This document shows positions 16,024-23,974 of a stretch of DNA of 64,000 nucleotides, in pieces. Made by a program: the position numbers and the translations under genes. The notes beneath the pieces are model-generated. The model had not been told where the DNA came from, searched no databases, and was given only the letters and a program-made list of their open reading frames with translations. Origin of the DNA: JAJZGK01 sp035538795 (GTDB taxonomy: Bacteria > Pseudomonadota > Alphaproteobacteria > Rhodospirillales > Magnetospirillaceae); NCBI GenBank assembly GCA_035538795.1, contig DATLJS010000017.1, positions 21,553 to 85,552 on the forward strand. The letters are read 5' to 3'. Within the stretch, counting starts at the first letter, position 1. Each line of letters begins with the position of its first letter.

Positions 16024-16464
16024 ATGACCGCTCTCGCTAAGAAAGCCTCGAAGGATAAGTCCGCCACTTATCCCCCCTACGAGAAGATCTACAAGTCCGA
16101 CCCGCTGGCCGAGGTCGACGCCGTGACCAGGGAACGGGTCGGACAGATGGAGCATTACATCATGAAGAACTGCCTGTGGCAGTACAACTCGCGCGGATGG
16201 GACCGGCGCAAGCAGAATGCCGGCATCATCGGCAAGACCGCCCAGCTTCTGTGTGGCGAAGAGGTGGACAATCCCAACCCGCTGGAGAAGTGCTACTGGG
16301 TCGATGCCGTCATGCTGGCCCGCGCCTACCGGGAAATCTGCTCGTGGCTCAACGGCATGGACACGGCCGCCATCAAGTCCCTGATGACGACCCTGCACCA
16401 GCGCATGGACTGGGTGATGATCGACGGCTCTTTGAACGAAGAGCTGACCGTCCAACACTATTGA
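16024..16464 (+). CDS. anfG: AnfG, Fe-only nitrogenase delta subunit
   Basis: This 146-residue delta subunit, found only in the Fe-only and V nitrogenases, forms the D2G2K2 hexamer and helps stabilise the cofactor-binding component. Characteristic segments are MEHYIMKNCLWQYNSRGWDR and LEKCYWVDAVMLARAYREIC. It carries about 20 Lys/Ala/Ser-rich residues at the N-terminus before the conserved region, making it slightly longer than many AnfG proteins. It starts 12 bases after anfD with a GGAGAGGA site. Its place between D and K is the standard anfDGK order. Confidence 0.95.
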   Translation: MTALAKKASKDKSATYPPYEKIYKSDPLAEVDAVTRERVGQMEHYIMKNCLWQYNSRGWDRRKQNAGIIGKTAQLLCGEEVDNPNPLEKCYWVDAVMLARAYREICSWLNGMDTAAIKSLMTTLHQRMDWVMIDGSLNEELTVQHY

Positions 16465-16476
16465 GGAATAACGACC

Positions 16477-17865
16477 ATGACGTGTGATGTCAAAGTCAAG
16501 GATCGTGTTGGCACGATCAACCCCATCTTCACCTGCCAGCCGGCCGGTGCCCAGTACGTCTCCATCGGCGTCAAGGACTGCATCGGTCTGGTCCATGGCG
16601 GCCAGGGCTGCGTGATGTTCGTGCGCCTGCTGATTTCGCAGCATCTCAAGGAAAGCTTCGAGATCGCGTCCTCTTCGCTGCACGAAGACGGCGCCGTGTT
16701 CGGCGCCTGCGGCCGCGTCGAGGAAGGCGTCGACGTGCTGCTGTCGCGCTATCCCGACCTCAAGGTGATCCCCATCATCACCACCTGCTCGACCGAGGTG
16801 ATCGGCGACGATGTGGACGGTGTCATCACCAAGCTGGAAGAAGGCCTGCTGGCCGAGAAATACCCCGACCGCGAGGTGCATCTGCTGGCCGTCCACACGC
16901 CCAGCTTCGTCGGCTCGATGATCAGCGGCTACGACGTGGCGGTGCGTGATTTCGTCAAGAAATTCGCCCAGAAGGACGAACCCAACGGCAAGATCAACTT
17001 CATCACCGGCTGGGTCAATCCCGGCGACGTCAAGGAACTGAAGCATCTGCTGGCCGAGATGGACATCGACGCCACCGTGCTGTTCGAGATTGAAAGCTTC
17101 GATTCGCCGATGATGCCCAACGGCGACGAGGTGTCGCACGGCCAGACTACCATCGCCGATTTGCAGTCCACCGGTTCGGCCTCTCACACCTTTGCGCTCA
17201 ACCGCTACGAAGGCGCCAAGGCCGCGGAATTCCTGAAGAAGAAGTTTAAGATTCCCGCCACCATCGGCCCGAGCCCCATCGGCATCCGCAATACCGACAG
17301 CCTGGTCAAGAAGCTGGCCGAAGTTACCGGCAAGCCGATTCCGCAGTCGCTGGTGCGGGAACGCGGACTGGCGATGGACGCCATCACCGATCTGGCTCAC
17401 ATGTTCCTGGCCGACAAGAAGGTGGCCATCTACGGCGCGCCCGATCTGGTCATCGGTCTGGCCGAATTCTGCCTGGACCTGGAAATGAAGCCGGTCCTGC
17501 TGCTGCTGGGCGACGACAATGCCGGCTATGTCGATGATCCCCGCATCAAGGCGTTGCAGGAAAACGTCGATTATCCCATGGAAATCGTCACCAACGCCGA
17601 TTTCTGGGACCTGGAGGACCGCATCAAGAACCATGGGCTGGAACTGGATCTGATCCTTGGCCATTCCAAGGGCCGTTTCATCTCCATCGACTACGACATC
17701 CCCATGGTCCGGGTCGGTTTTCCCACCTATGACCGCGCCGGGCTCTATCGTTATCCGGTAGTCGGTTATGGCGGCGCCACCTGGTTGGCCGAGCAGATGG
17801 CCAACGCCTTGTTCACCGACATGGAGCACAAGAAGAACAAGGAATGGATCCTGAACGTCTGGTGA
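16477..17865 (+). CDS. anfK: AnfK, Fe-only nitrogenase beta subunit
   Basis: This 462-residue beta subunit shares the P-cluster with AnfD. The expected cysteines are Cys20 (PIFTCQPAGAQY), Cys45 (HGGQGCVMFVR) and Cys104 (IITTCSTEVIGDD). The protein lacks the long N-terminal extension of NifK, as is usual for AnfK. It begins 12 bases after anfG, so expression should be tightly coupled. Together with AnfD and AnfG it forms the dinitrogenase component. The 81 bases that follow contain a strong hairpin before anfO. Confidence 0.96.
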   Translation: MTCDVKVKDRVGTINPIFTCQPAGAQYVSIGVKDCIGLVHGGQGCVMFVRLLISQHLKESFEIASSSLHEDGAVFGACGRVEEGVDVLLSRYPDLKVIPIITTCSTEVIGDDVDGVITKLEEGLLAEKYPDREVHLLAVHTPSFVGSMISGYDVAVRDFVKKFAQKDEPNGKINFITGWVNPGDVKELKHLLAEMDIDATVLFEIESFDSPMMPNGDEVSHGQTTIADLQSTGSASHTFALNRYEGAKAAEFLKKKFKIPATIGPSPIGIRNTDSLVKKLAEVTGKPIPQSLVRERGLAMDAITDLAHMFLADKKVAIYGAPDLVIGLAEFCLDLEMKPVLLLLGDDNAGYVDDPRIKALQENVDYPMEIVTNADFWDLEDRIKNHGLELDLILGHSKGRFISIDYDIPMVRVGFPTYDRAGLYRYPVVGYGGATWLAEQMANALFTDMEHKKNKEWILNVW

Positions 17866-17878
17866 GCGGCGTCAGGAC

Positions 17879-17917
17879 GCCGGGCGGGCTTTCGCTCTTC
17901 TTTTCCGCCCGCCCGGC
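17879..17917 (+). terminator. Hairpin between anfK and anfO, possible attenuator
   Basis: An 11-base perfect stem (gccgggcgggc / gcccgcccggc) with a 17-base loop is followed by atcttcttttt. It probably lowers expression of anfO relative to the structural subunits, or stabilises the upstream mRNA. Confidence 0.55.
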
Positions 17918-17946
17918 ATCTTCTTTTTCCCTCCAGGAGTGACGAG

Positions 17947-18705
17947 ATGAAGATCGCCGTCCATGTGGACAACTCCAACCGGATCGCTCGGTTCTCGCCC
18001 GAAGGAAAGGTCCGTCTTTACGAACGGGCCGGATATGGCTGGATGATCGCCGACGAAATTCCCTTTCCCATCGGTACCGATCTCAGTTTGGGCGACATTA
18101 AGGCGGGTTTGTCGGGGCTGGTGGCCCGCTTGCCCGGCTGCCGGACCTTTCTGTCGGGCGAGGTGCGCGGGCTGATCTATTCCCTGATGCAGGAGGAATA
18201 CGGTTTCCGCGTCTGGAAATCCGCTGGCGATCCCGAAAGCCAGTTGGACGACATCATCCAGCGCGATGCCGAATTGGCCGTGCAGCGTGAACGGGAAGCC
18301 GCCGAGCAGGCTTTCGCTGCCGTCTTCTCCTCTCCTTCGGGCGGCTGCGGCGGCGGTTGCAGCGGCGGTGGCGGCGGTACGTCCCGCAAACGCTCGGCCG
18401 AGGCCCTGCGCGCCGTGCGTTCCCTGACCGAGCGGGTCGAGGGCGACCATCATCGCATCGACCTGTCGGCCATCCTGGCTAAATACAAAAGCGCCAACTC
18501 CATGGATGTGCTGACGCCGCTGATGGAGGGGCCGCTGTTGCACGAAGCCGGCTTCGGCAAGCTGGAAATCCTTTGCGACCATTTGCCCCGCTGGTTCTCG
18601 GGCAAGCTGGAAGAGCTTGGCCTGTTGGCCGAGATCGAGACCACGTCCCAGGGCGTGCGGGCCATGGTTTTTCCAAACCGAGAAAAGGAACTCCGACATG
18701 ATTGA
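17947..18705 (+). CDS. anfO: AnfO, Fe-only nitrogenase accessory protein
   Basis: This 252-residue protein matches AnfO, which in Rhodobacter is needed for growth by the Fe-only nitrogenase; its biochemical role is not settled. The N-terminus (MKIAVHVDNSNRIARFSPEG) and the EEYGFRVW region resemble the family. A Gly/Cys stretch at about residues 131-144 (GGCGGGCSGGGGG) separates the N-terminal and C-terminal parts and could bind metal. It follows anfK by 81 bases, with AGGAGTGA before its ATG, and overlaps the next gene by 8 bases. Expression probably depends on readthrough of the hairpin at 17879. Confidence 0.9.
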   Translation: MKIAVHVDNSNRIARFSPEGKVRLYERAGYGWMIADEIPFPIGTDLSLGDIKAGLSGLVARLPGCRTFLSGEVRGLIYSLMQEEYGFRVWKSAGDPESQLDDIIQRDAELAVQREREAAEQAFAAVFSSPSGGCGGGCSGGGGGTSRKRSAEALRAVRSLTERVEGDHHRIDLSAILAKYKSANSMDVLTPLMEGPLLHEAGFGKLEILCDHLPRWFSGKLEELGLLAEIETTSQGVRAMVFPNREKELRHD

Positions 18706-19252
18706 TTTGAGCAGCACCGCGTCGGTCCTGTATTTCGCTTATGGTGGCAACATGAACTTCGAGCAGATCTCGGCCCGTTGCGCCAAGCCGCAATTCGTTT
18801 CGGTGGCCCGCCTGCCTGGCCACGAGATCGCCTTTTACGGTCATTCCGAACGCTGGGACGGCGGCGAGGAAACTTTGCGCGCCATGCCCGGCTGCGACCT
18901 TTACGGCGTGGTTTACGAACTGTCGCCCAGCGCTTTCGACCGGCTGGATGCCTGGCAAGGCGTCAAGCTGGACGGCACCGGCGGTTATTTCCATCGACCC
19001 GCCGAAGTGATCGGGCTGGACGGCGCCCGCTACTCGACGCTGCTTTACAAGAAGTCGGAGATGCGCGAGCCGTCTTTGCCCAGCAGCGGCTATCTTGCCC
19101 ATATTCTGGCGGGTGCGCAGGCCCACGGTCTGCCTGAGGATTATCTGTCCAGCCTGCGGGCGCTTTCTTCGCATCAGGCCGGTTATCCCGTGCCGAAGCC
19201 CGAACGCACGGATCGCTTCCTAATGACCGGCGGCGGAGGCTGCGGCTGCTGA
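18698..19252 (+). CDS. Gamma-glutamylcyclotransferase-like protein in the anf operon
   Basis: This 184-residue protein has the gamma-glutamylcyclotransferase (AIG2/GGCT) fold: the substrate loop YFAYGGNMNFEQ near the start (YGSNM-like), then LYGVVYELSPSAFDRLDAWQG. The latter corresponds to the usual GxVYxL strand and catalytic region, although the acid cannot be assigned surely. The tail ends in GGGGCGC, echoing the Gly/Cys stretch in AnfO. The ATG lies inside the end of anfO (8-base overlap), so it belongs to the anf operon, and a terminator follows. It may act on glutathione- or glutamyl-linked intermediates, or have lost catalysis and serve as an accessory protein. I did not assign the name anfR because I cannot confirm homology. 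Confidence 0.75.
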   Translation: MIDLSSTASVLYFAYGGNMNFEQISARCAKPQFVSVARLPGHEIAFYGHSERWDGGEETLRAMPGCDLYGVVYELSPSAFDRLDAWQGVKLDGTGGYFHRPAEVIGLDGARYSTLLYKKSEMREPSLPSSGYLAHILAGAQAHGLPEDYLSSLRALSSHQAGYPVPKPERTDRFLMTGGGGCGC

Positions 19253-19304
19253 TCAAAGGTGTCTTGGCATCTGCCGGGACAGAAAACATCGGGGCAGGGA
19301 CTGG

Positions 19305-19333
19305 GCGGCGGGTGAAAAGGCCCGCCGCTTTTT
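19305..19333 (+). terminator. Terminator of the anf operon
   Basis: Perfect eight-base stem gcggcggg / cccgccgc followed by five T residues, 52 bases after the cyclotransferase-like stop. Confidence 0.85.
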
Positions 19334-19385
19334 ATGCCTTCCGCTTTTTGGTAGAATGGCGTGCGTCTGCGGAAGAGGGGGCGGC

Positions 19386-19928
19386 ATGGAAAATCTGCCG
19401 ATCGGCAAGGCGTTCACGCTGATGGAACCGGGGCCAGTCGTGCTGGTCGTAACGAACGACGGCCACAAGGACAACGTGATGGCCGTCTCCTGGACGATGG
19501 TGTTGGATTTCACGGCTAGATTCGCCATCGCCACCGGGGCCTGGAACCACTCCTACGCGGCGCTTACACAAACGAAGGAGTGCGTGATCGCAATTCCTCC
19601 GGTGGACCTTCTGGACATCGTCGTCGGGGTCGGAACTTGCTCGGGGATGGATACGGACAAGTTCGACAGGTTCGGGCTCACCCGGGTGCCGTCGACCGAT
19701 GTCCGGGCGCCACTCATCGCCGAATGTCTGGCCAACATCGAATGCCGCGTCGTCGATATCATCGATAAGCACAATATCGTGGTGCTTCAGGGGATCTCCG
19801 CCCACATCGACGCCGTCCGCAAAGAGAAACGGCTGATACACGCCATCGGCGACGGTACGTTCGTGGTGGACGGTCGGTTTTTCGACCGCAAGGAGGCGAT
19901 GCGGTCCAAGCTTCCAAGCGGCCTGTAA
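19386..19928 (+). CDS. Flavin-reductase-like FMN-binding protein
   Basis: This 180-residue protein of the flavin reductase/DIM6 split-barrel family is expected to bind FMN in the cytoplasm. Typical segments are PGPVVLVVTNDGHKDNVMAVSWTM, the N-terminal strand pair with the WTM turn, then NHSYAALTQTKECVIAIPPVDLLDIV and DIIDKHNIVVLQG. ATG 19386 follows a GAGGGGGC site; an upstream in-frame Met (19356) lies too near the terminator to be favoured. It sits after the anf terminator and before another terminator, so it is a single-gene unit. A link with nitrogenase electron transfer is conceivable from position only. Confidence 0.82.
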   Translation: MENLPIGKAFTLMEPGPVVLVVTNDGHKDNVMAVSWTMVLDFTARFAIATGAWNHSYAALTQTKECVIAIPPVDLLDIVVGVGTCSGMDTDKFDRFGLTRVPSTDVRAPLIAECLANIECRVVDIIDKHNIVVLQGISAHIDAVRKEKRLIHAIGDGTFVVDGRFFDRKEAMRSKLPSGL

Positions 19929-20030
19929 AGCTGTTTTGTCGGCGCCCGGATATTGTCGGACCGGCTGACGGATGAGCTTCGGACCGGCGTCATATCACAA
20001 GCGTCCCGGTAATCTGCGGATACGAGAAAA

Positions 20031-20061
20031 TCAGCCCGCCAATAGGCGGGCTGATTTTTTT
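20031..20061. terminator. Strong terminator after the flavin-reductase-like gene
   Basis: Ten-base stem tcagcccgcc / ggcgggctga with an AATA loop and seven T residues. The flanking gagaaaa and tttttttatctc extend the pairing, so it could work in both directions. Confidence 0.9.
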
Positions 20062-20594
20062 ATCTCGTGCATCGGAAGGCATATGGAAAACATGTGGGGG
20101 GAATTCCAATGTGAGTTGTAGGCGTTTTGGGCGCTTTGTTGATATTGGGGCAAACGCACTTGGTTTGACGACGCTCTGGAAATCAAGACTTGGATTGATT
20201 ATGTGCGTTGAGGTCAAGGTAATTTATTGCGCTGTTTTTATATAAAAACCATAGCGCTCTGTGGGTTTTATTCCTTGGTTCGGGAGCGTTATAAGGCAAA
20301 CGGGTGCGCTCTCGTCATTCTCACCTATGCATTTTGGCATTGTGCATGCGTTTCCATTTTGCACGAATGGTTTTAATGGCTGAAATCGTTGGTTTAAGTC
20401 CTCATTTTTCTGTGTGGCAAGGCGATTGATACGTCCTAAATGATCTTTCTATCACCGGCCTGAAATCCTAATATCGACTAAAAGTGGATTGTTTAAATCG
20501 AATTTACACCATAACATTTATCTTGAGTGCCGTTAAAGATTGAACGTGCTTCATATGCCTGCATTGAAAGATTCTTTCTGTCTGTGGGGGAGCC
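20062..20594. other. Intergenic region upstream of the two-kinase sensor gene
   Basis: About 530 bases, moderately AT-rich, without a credible gene. It presumably holds the promoter of the three-gene signalling operon. I see no clear operator or sigma-54 element. Confidence 0.4.
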
Positions 20595-23537
20595 ATGGCG
20601 ATAGGCGGAAAAGAAAAAGAGAATCCAGAACCCAGGATGAGTGTTTCTCCAGCGCTAAATTTCGAATTTATATTTCAGCGTCTTCCGGGGCTTTATCTGG
20701 TTTTGGATGTGAATTTTCGTATCGTTGCGGTCAGCGATGCCTATCTTCAGGCTACGTTGACTGTCAGGGATAATGTTATTGGCCGTGGAATTTTTGAGGT
20801 ATTTCCTGACAATCCCGACGATCCGAGCGCCGATGGCGTTCACCATCTGAAAACGTCACTGATCCGCGTTCTGCAAAGTGGCATGGCGGATGCCATGGCC
20901 GTCCAGAAATACGACGTCCGGCGGCCGGAAGGCGACGGCTTCGCGCTTCGCTATTGGAGTCCGATGAACTCGCCGGTGTTGGGCGAGGACGGCAAGGTCG
21001 CCTACATCATCCATCGGGCCGAGGACGTGACGGAATTCGTGCAATTGAAGCAGCGGGAAGGCGAGCAAGGGCGGCATACGGCCGCCTTGCAAGAGCGTGC
21101 CTCGCAAATGGAGTCCGAGATTTACACCCGTGGCCGGGAGGTCGCGGCGGCCAACGTCAGGCTCAAAGAGGCCAACGACGAACTGGAATCCCTCTATCGT
21201 AAAACCCGGGAACTGGACGAACTGAAAACGCAGTTCTTCGCCAATATCAGTCACGAATTACGCACGCCCCTCACGCTGGTCGATGGCCCTGTCGGCAAAT
21301 GCCTCAGGCGCGCCGACCTGCCGGACGATGTGCGGCGGGATTTGGAAATGGTGAGGCGCAACATCCGGCTGCTGCATCACCATGTGGATGATCTGCTGGA
21401 TATTGCCAAGCTCGAAGCCGGGCGGATGAAGTTGGAATATGCCGAGTTGGATCTGGTCAAGCTGATCCGCTTTTTGGGGGCTCATTTCGAGTCCTTGGCC
21501 GAAGAAAAGAAGATCGATTACGCCCTGCATTTGCCCGACAGTCTGATCGCCCAGGTGGATGTCGAAAAATATCAGCGCATCTTGCTCAACCTGCTGTCCA
21601 ACGCCTTCAAGTTCACCCCCGAGGGAGGACGCATCGAGGTGACCTTGGTTGAGCAAGATGACCGGGTCGCGCTGATGGTCGAGGACAATGGTCCAGGCAT
21701 TCCCGAAAAGATGCGCGGTTTGGTTTTCGAGCGTTTTCGTCAGATGGACGGCGGGCTTCAGCGGCAACATGGAGGCACGGGACTGGGGCTGTCCATCGTC
21801 CGCGAGTTTGCGCAGCTTCAAGGCGGCGCGGCGGCGGTTGCCGCCGGCGAAACCGGCGGCGCCCTGTTTATCGTCTCTCTTCCGCGGACGGCGCCTTCCG
21901 GCACGCCGCTTCAGCCGCCGCCGCCGTTGCTGGATGAAGTCGCCAACCGGCATCTTGCCGGCTTGCCTCCAGGGCCCGGTCACGATGCCGGCTCCGACGA
22001 CATCGCGGGGCCGGATGACCGTCCCTTGGTCCTGGTGGTCGAGGATAACGCGGATCTGAACGCTTTCATCTGCGACGCGCTGGGAAAATATTTTCGCGTC
22101 GTTTCGGCCTTCGACGGTCAGGAGGGCTTGGAGCGGGCGGTCGCCCTTCACCCCTCCCTGATCGTCAGCGACATCATGATGCCCCGCATGAGCGGCGACC
22201 AGATGATCCTGGATCTGCGCAGCCGTAAGGACATGGAGGAAATTCCCATCATCGTCCTGACGGCCAAAAGCGATGAAGAACTTCGGGTCAAACTGCTGCG
22301 CAAAAAGGTGCAGGACTATCTGGGAAAGCCTTTCTCCGACGAGGTGCTGTTGGCTCGGGCAATCGGCCTGACGACGGACTGGCGCCGCAAGGCGAAAGCC
22401 CTGCATGACAGTGAAACCCGGTTTCGGGCGACATTCGAGCAGGCCGCCGTCGGCATCGCCCACGTCGCGCCGGATGGGCGATGGCTGCAGGTCAATCACA
22501 GGTTCTGCGCCATTCTCGGCTATAGTCAGGACGAATTGCTGGAACGCAATTTTCGCGACCTCGTCCATCCCGACGATGCCGCGATCGACGATGTTCGCTT
22601 CAAGGCGCTTTTGGCTGATCAGTCCGCCGCCTTTACCCAGGATAAGCGCTATCTGCGGCGGGACGGCAGCTCGATATGGACCGCCCAGACGGTATCCCTG
22701 GTTCTCGACGACGCCGCGCAGCCGGCCTATTTCATCGTGGTCATCGAGGACATTCAAAGGCGCAAGGACGCCGAGGCGGAGGTTCTCAGCCTTAATGCGG
22801 ATCTGGAACGGCGCATCGCCGAACGCACCCTTGCCTTGCAGATGGCCAATCACGAACTCGAAAGCTTCTCCTACGCCGTTTCACACGATCTGCGCGCTCC
22901 CGTGCGGGCCATGCTGGGATTCGGCCAGGCAGTCGTCGAGGAATGCGGCAACGCCCTTTCCGCCGAGGGCCAGGCCTATCTGGAGGAAATCATCAAGGCC
23001 GCCACCCAGATGGGGGAACTGATCAACGGTCTTCTGACGCTGTCGCGATGCACGCGCAATGAACTGCGCCGTGATCGAATCGATCTTACGGCTTTGGCTG
23101 GCCGGATTGTTCGGGATCTGGCGATGGCGGAGCCGGGGCGGCGGGTGGAAATGCAGATCGCGCCGGACCTTTTCGCCCACGGCGACGGTAGCATGATCGA
23201 GGCGGCGTTGCGCAATCTTCTGGGCAACGCCTGGAAATACACCGCTAAAACCCCGGCCCCCGCCGTCCGCTTCTTCAAAGAGGAGCAAGACGGCCAAACG
23301 GTTTTCTGCGTCTCGGATAACGGAGCGGGCTTCGACCTCAAGCATGCCGACAAACTGTTCAAGCCGTTCTCCCGCCTGCATCGGCAGGACGAATTTCCCG
23401 GTATCGGCGTTGGTCTGGCGACGGTTCAGCGCATCGTCGTGCGCCACGGCGGCGCGATCCAGGCCTACGGTGTGCCGAATCAAGGAGCCACTTTCAAATT
23501 TTCCCTGCCTGATCCACGGCCCGAGGAGTCGATATGA
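20595..23537 (+). CDS. Hybrid sensor protein with two complete histidine-kinase cores
   Basis: This 980-residue soluble sensor is built as PAS (about 20-155), coiled coil, first HisKA with His220 (FANISHELRTPL), first ATPase domain (LLSNAFKFTP, GTGLGLSIVR), receiver with Asp526 (IVSDIMMPRMSG), second PAS (about 610-735), second HisKA with His764 (SYAVSHDLRAPVRAM) and second ATPase domain (RNLLGNAWKYT, GIGVGLATVQRIV). The second core resembles phytochrome-type kinases that use Rcp1-like regulators, and such a regulator follows with a 4-base overlap. No membrane segment is visible. GGGGGAG before the ATG supports the start. Two kinases and an internal receiver in one chain suggest a built-in relay; the signal is unknown. 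Confidence 0.88.
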   Translation: MAIGGKEKENPEPRMSVSPALNFEFIFQRLPGLYLVLDVNFRIVAVSDAYLQATLTVRDNVIGRGIFEVFPDNPDDPSADGVHHLKTSLIRVLQSGMADAMAVQKYDVRRPEGDGFALRYWSPMNSPVLGEDGKVAYIIHRAEDVTEFVQLKQREGEQGRHTAALQERASQMESEIYTRGREVAAANVRLKEANDELESLYRKTRELDELKTQFFANISHELRTPLTLVDGPVGKCLRRADLPDDVRRDLEMVRRNIRLLHHHVDDLLDIAKLEAGRMKLEYAELDLVKLIRFLGAHFESLAEEKKIDYALHLPDSLIAQVDVEKYQRILLNLLSNAFKFTPEGGRIEVTLVEQDDRVALMVEDNGPGIPEKMRGLVFERFRQMDGGLQRQHGGTGLGLSIVREFAQLQGGAAAVAAGETGGALFIVSLPRTAPSGTPLQPPPPLLDEVANRHLAGLPPGPGHDAGSDDIAGPDDRPLVLVVEDNADLNAFICDALGKYFRVVSAFDGQEGLERAVALHPSLIVSDIMMPRMSGDQMILDLRSRKDMEEIPIIVLTAKSDEELRVKLLRKKVQDYLGKPFSDEVLLARAIGLTTDWRRKAKALHDSETRFRATFEQAAVGIAHVAPDGRWLQVNHRFCAILGYSQDELLERNFRDLVHPDDAAIDDVRFKALLADQSAAFTQDKRYLRRDGSSIWTAQTVSLVLDDAAQPAYFIVVIEDIQRRKDAEAEVLSLNADLERRIAERTLALQMANHELESFSYAVSHDLRAPVRAMLGFGQAVVEECGNALSAEGQAYLEEIIKAATQMGELINGLLTLSRCTRNELRRDRIDLTALAGRIVRDLAMAEPGRRVEMQIAPDLFAHGDGSMIEAALRNLLGNAWKYTAKTPAPAVRFFKEEQDGQTVFCVSDNGAGFDLKHADKLFKPFSRLHRQDEFPGIGVGLATVQRIVVRHGGAIQAYGVPNQGATFKFSLPDPRPEESI

Positions 23538-23974
23538 TCGACGACAAGACGATCCTGCTGGTGGAGGACAACCGCCAGGACGAGCTTCTGATCTTGCGCG
23601 CCTTGCGTAAAATCAATCTTACCAACCGGATCGAGGTCGCCCGCGACGGTCAGCAGGCGCTTGATTATCTGTTCCGCGAAGGTGAATTCGCCGACAGGCC
23701 GGGGCAGGGCTTTCCCACCGTCGTTTTACTCGATCTCAGCCTGCCCCGCGTGAACGGTCTGGACGTGCTGAAACGGGTGCGGGCCTATCCCGCCACCAAA
23801 TTCCTTCCCATCGTCATCCTGACATCCTCCGACGAGGAAAAGGATCGCCTGTGCGGTTATCGGGAAGGCGCCAACAGCTTCGTGCGCAAGCCGCTGGACT
23901 TCACCGAATTTGCCGAAACAGTAGCCCGCCTCGGCGTCTATTGGATGGTGACGAACGAAGTTCCCCATGAGTGA
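23534..23974 (+). CDS. Rcp1-like single-domain response regulator
   Basis: This 146-residue receiver-only protein has acidic residues Glu11/Asp12, phosphoacceptor Asp67 (VVLLDLSLPRVNG) and Lys in the FVRKPLDF segment. The long loop before the phosphorylation site (FREGEFADRPGQGFPT) is typical of the Rcp1 group that takes phosphate from phytochrome-like kinases. It overlaps the upstream kinase by 4 bases and the downstream GGDEF/EAL gene by a few, so the three should be one relay. It lacks an output domain and must act through protein contact. Confidence 0.88.
   Translation: MIDDKTILLVEDNRQDELLILRALRKINLTNRIEVARDGQQALDYLFREGEFADRPGQGFPTVVLLDLSLPRVNGLDVLKRVRAYPATKFLPIVILTSSDEEKDRLCGYREGANSFVRKPLDFTEFAETVARLGVYWMVTNEVPHE

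Noticed and set aside
18698..19252. Naming the cyclotransferase-like gene anfR
   Set aside because: Position after anfO fits, but I could not confirm from sequence that AnfR proteins have this fold.
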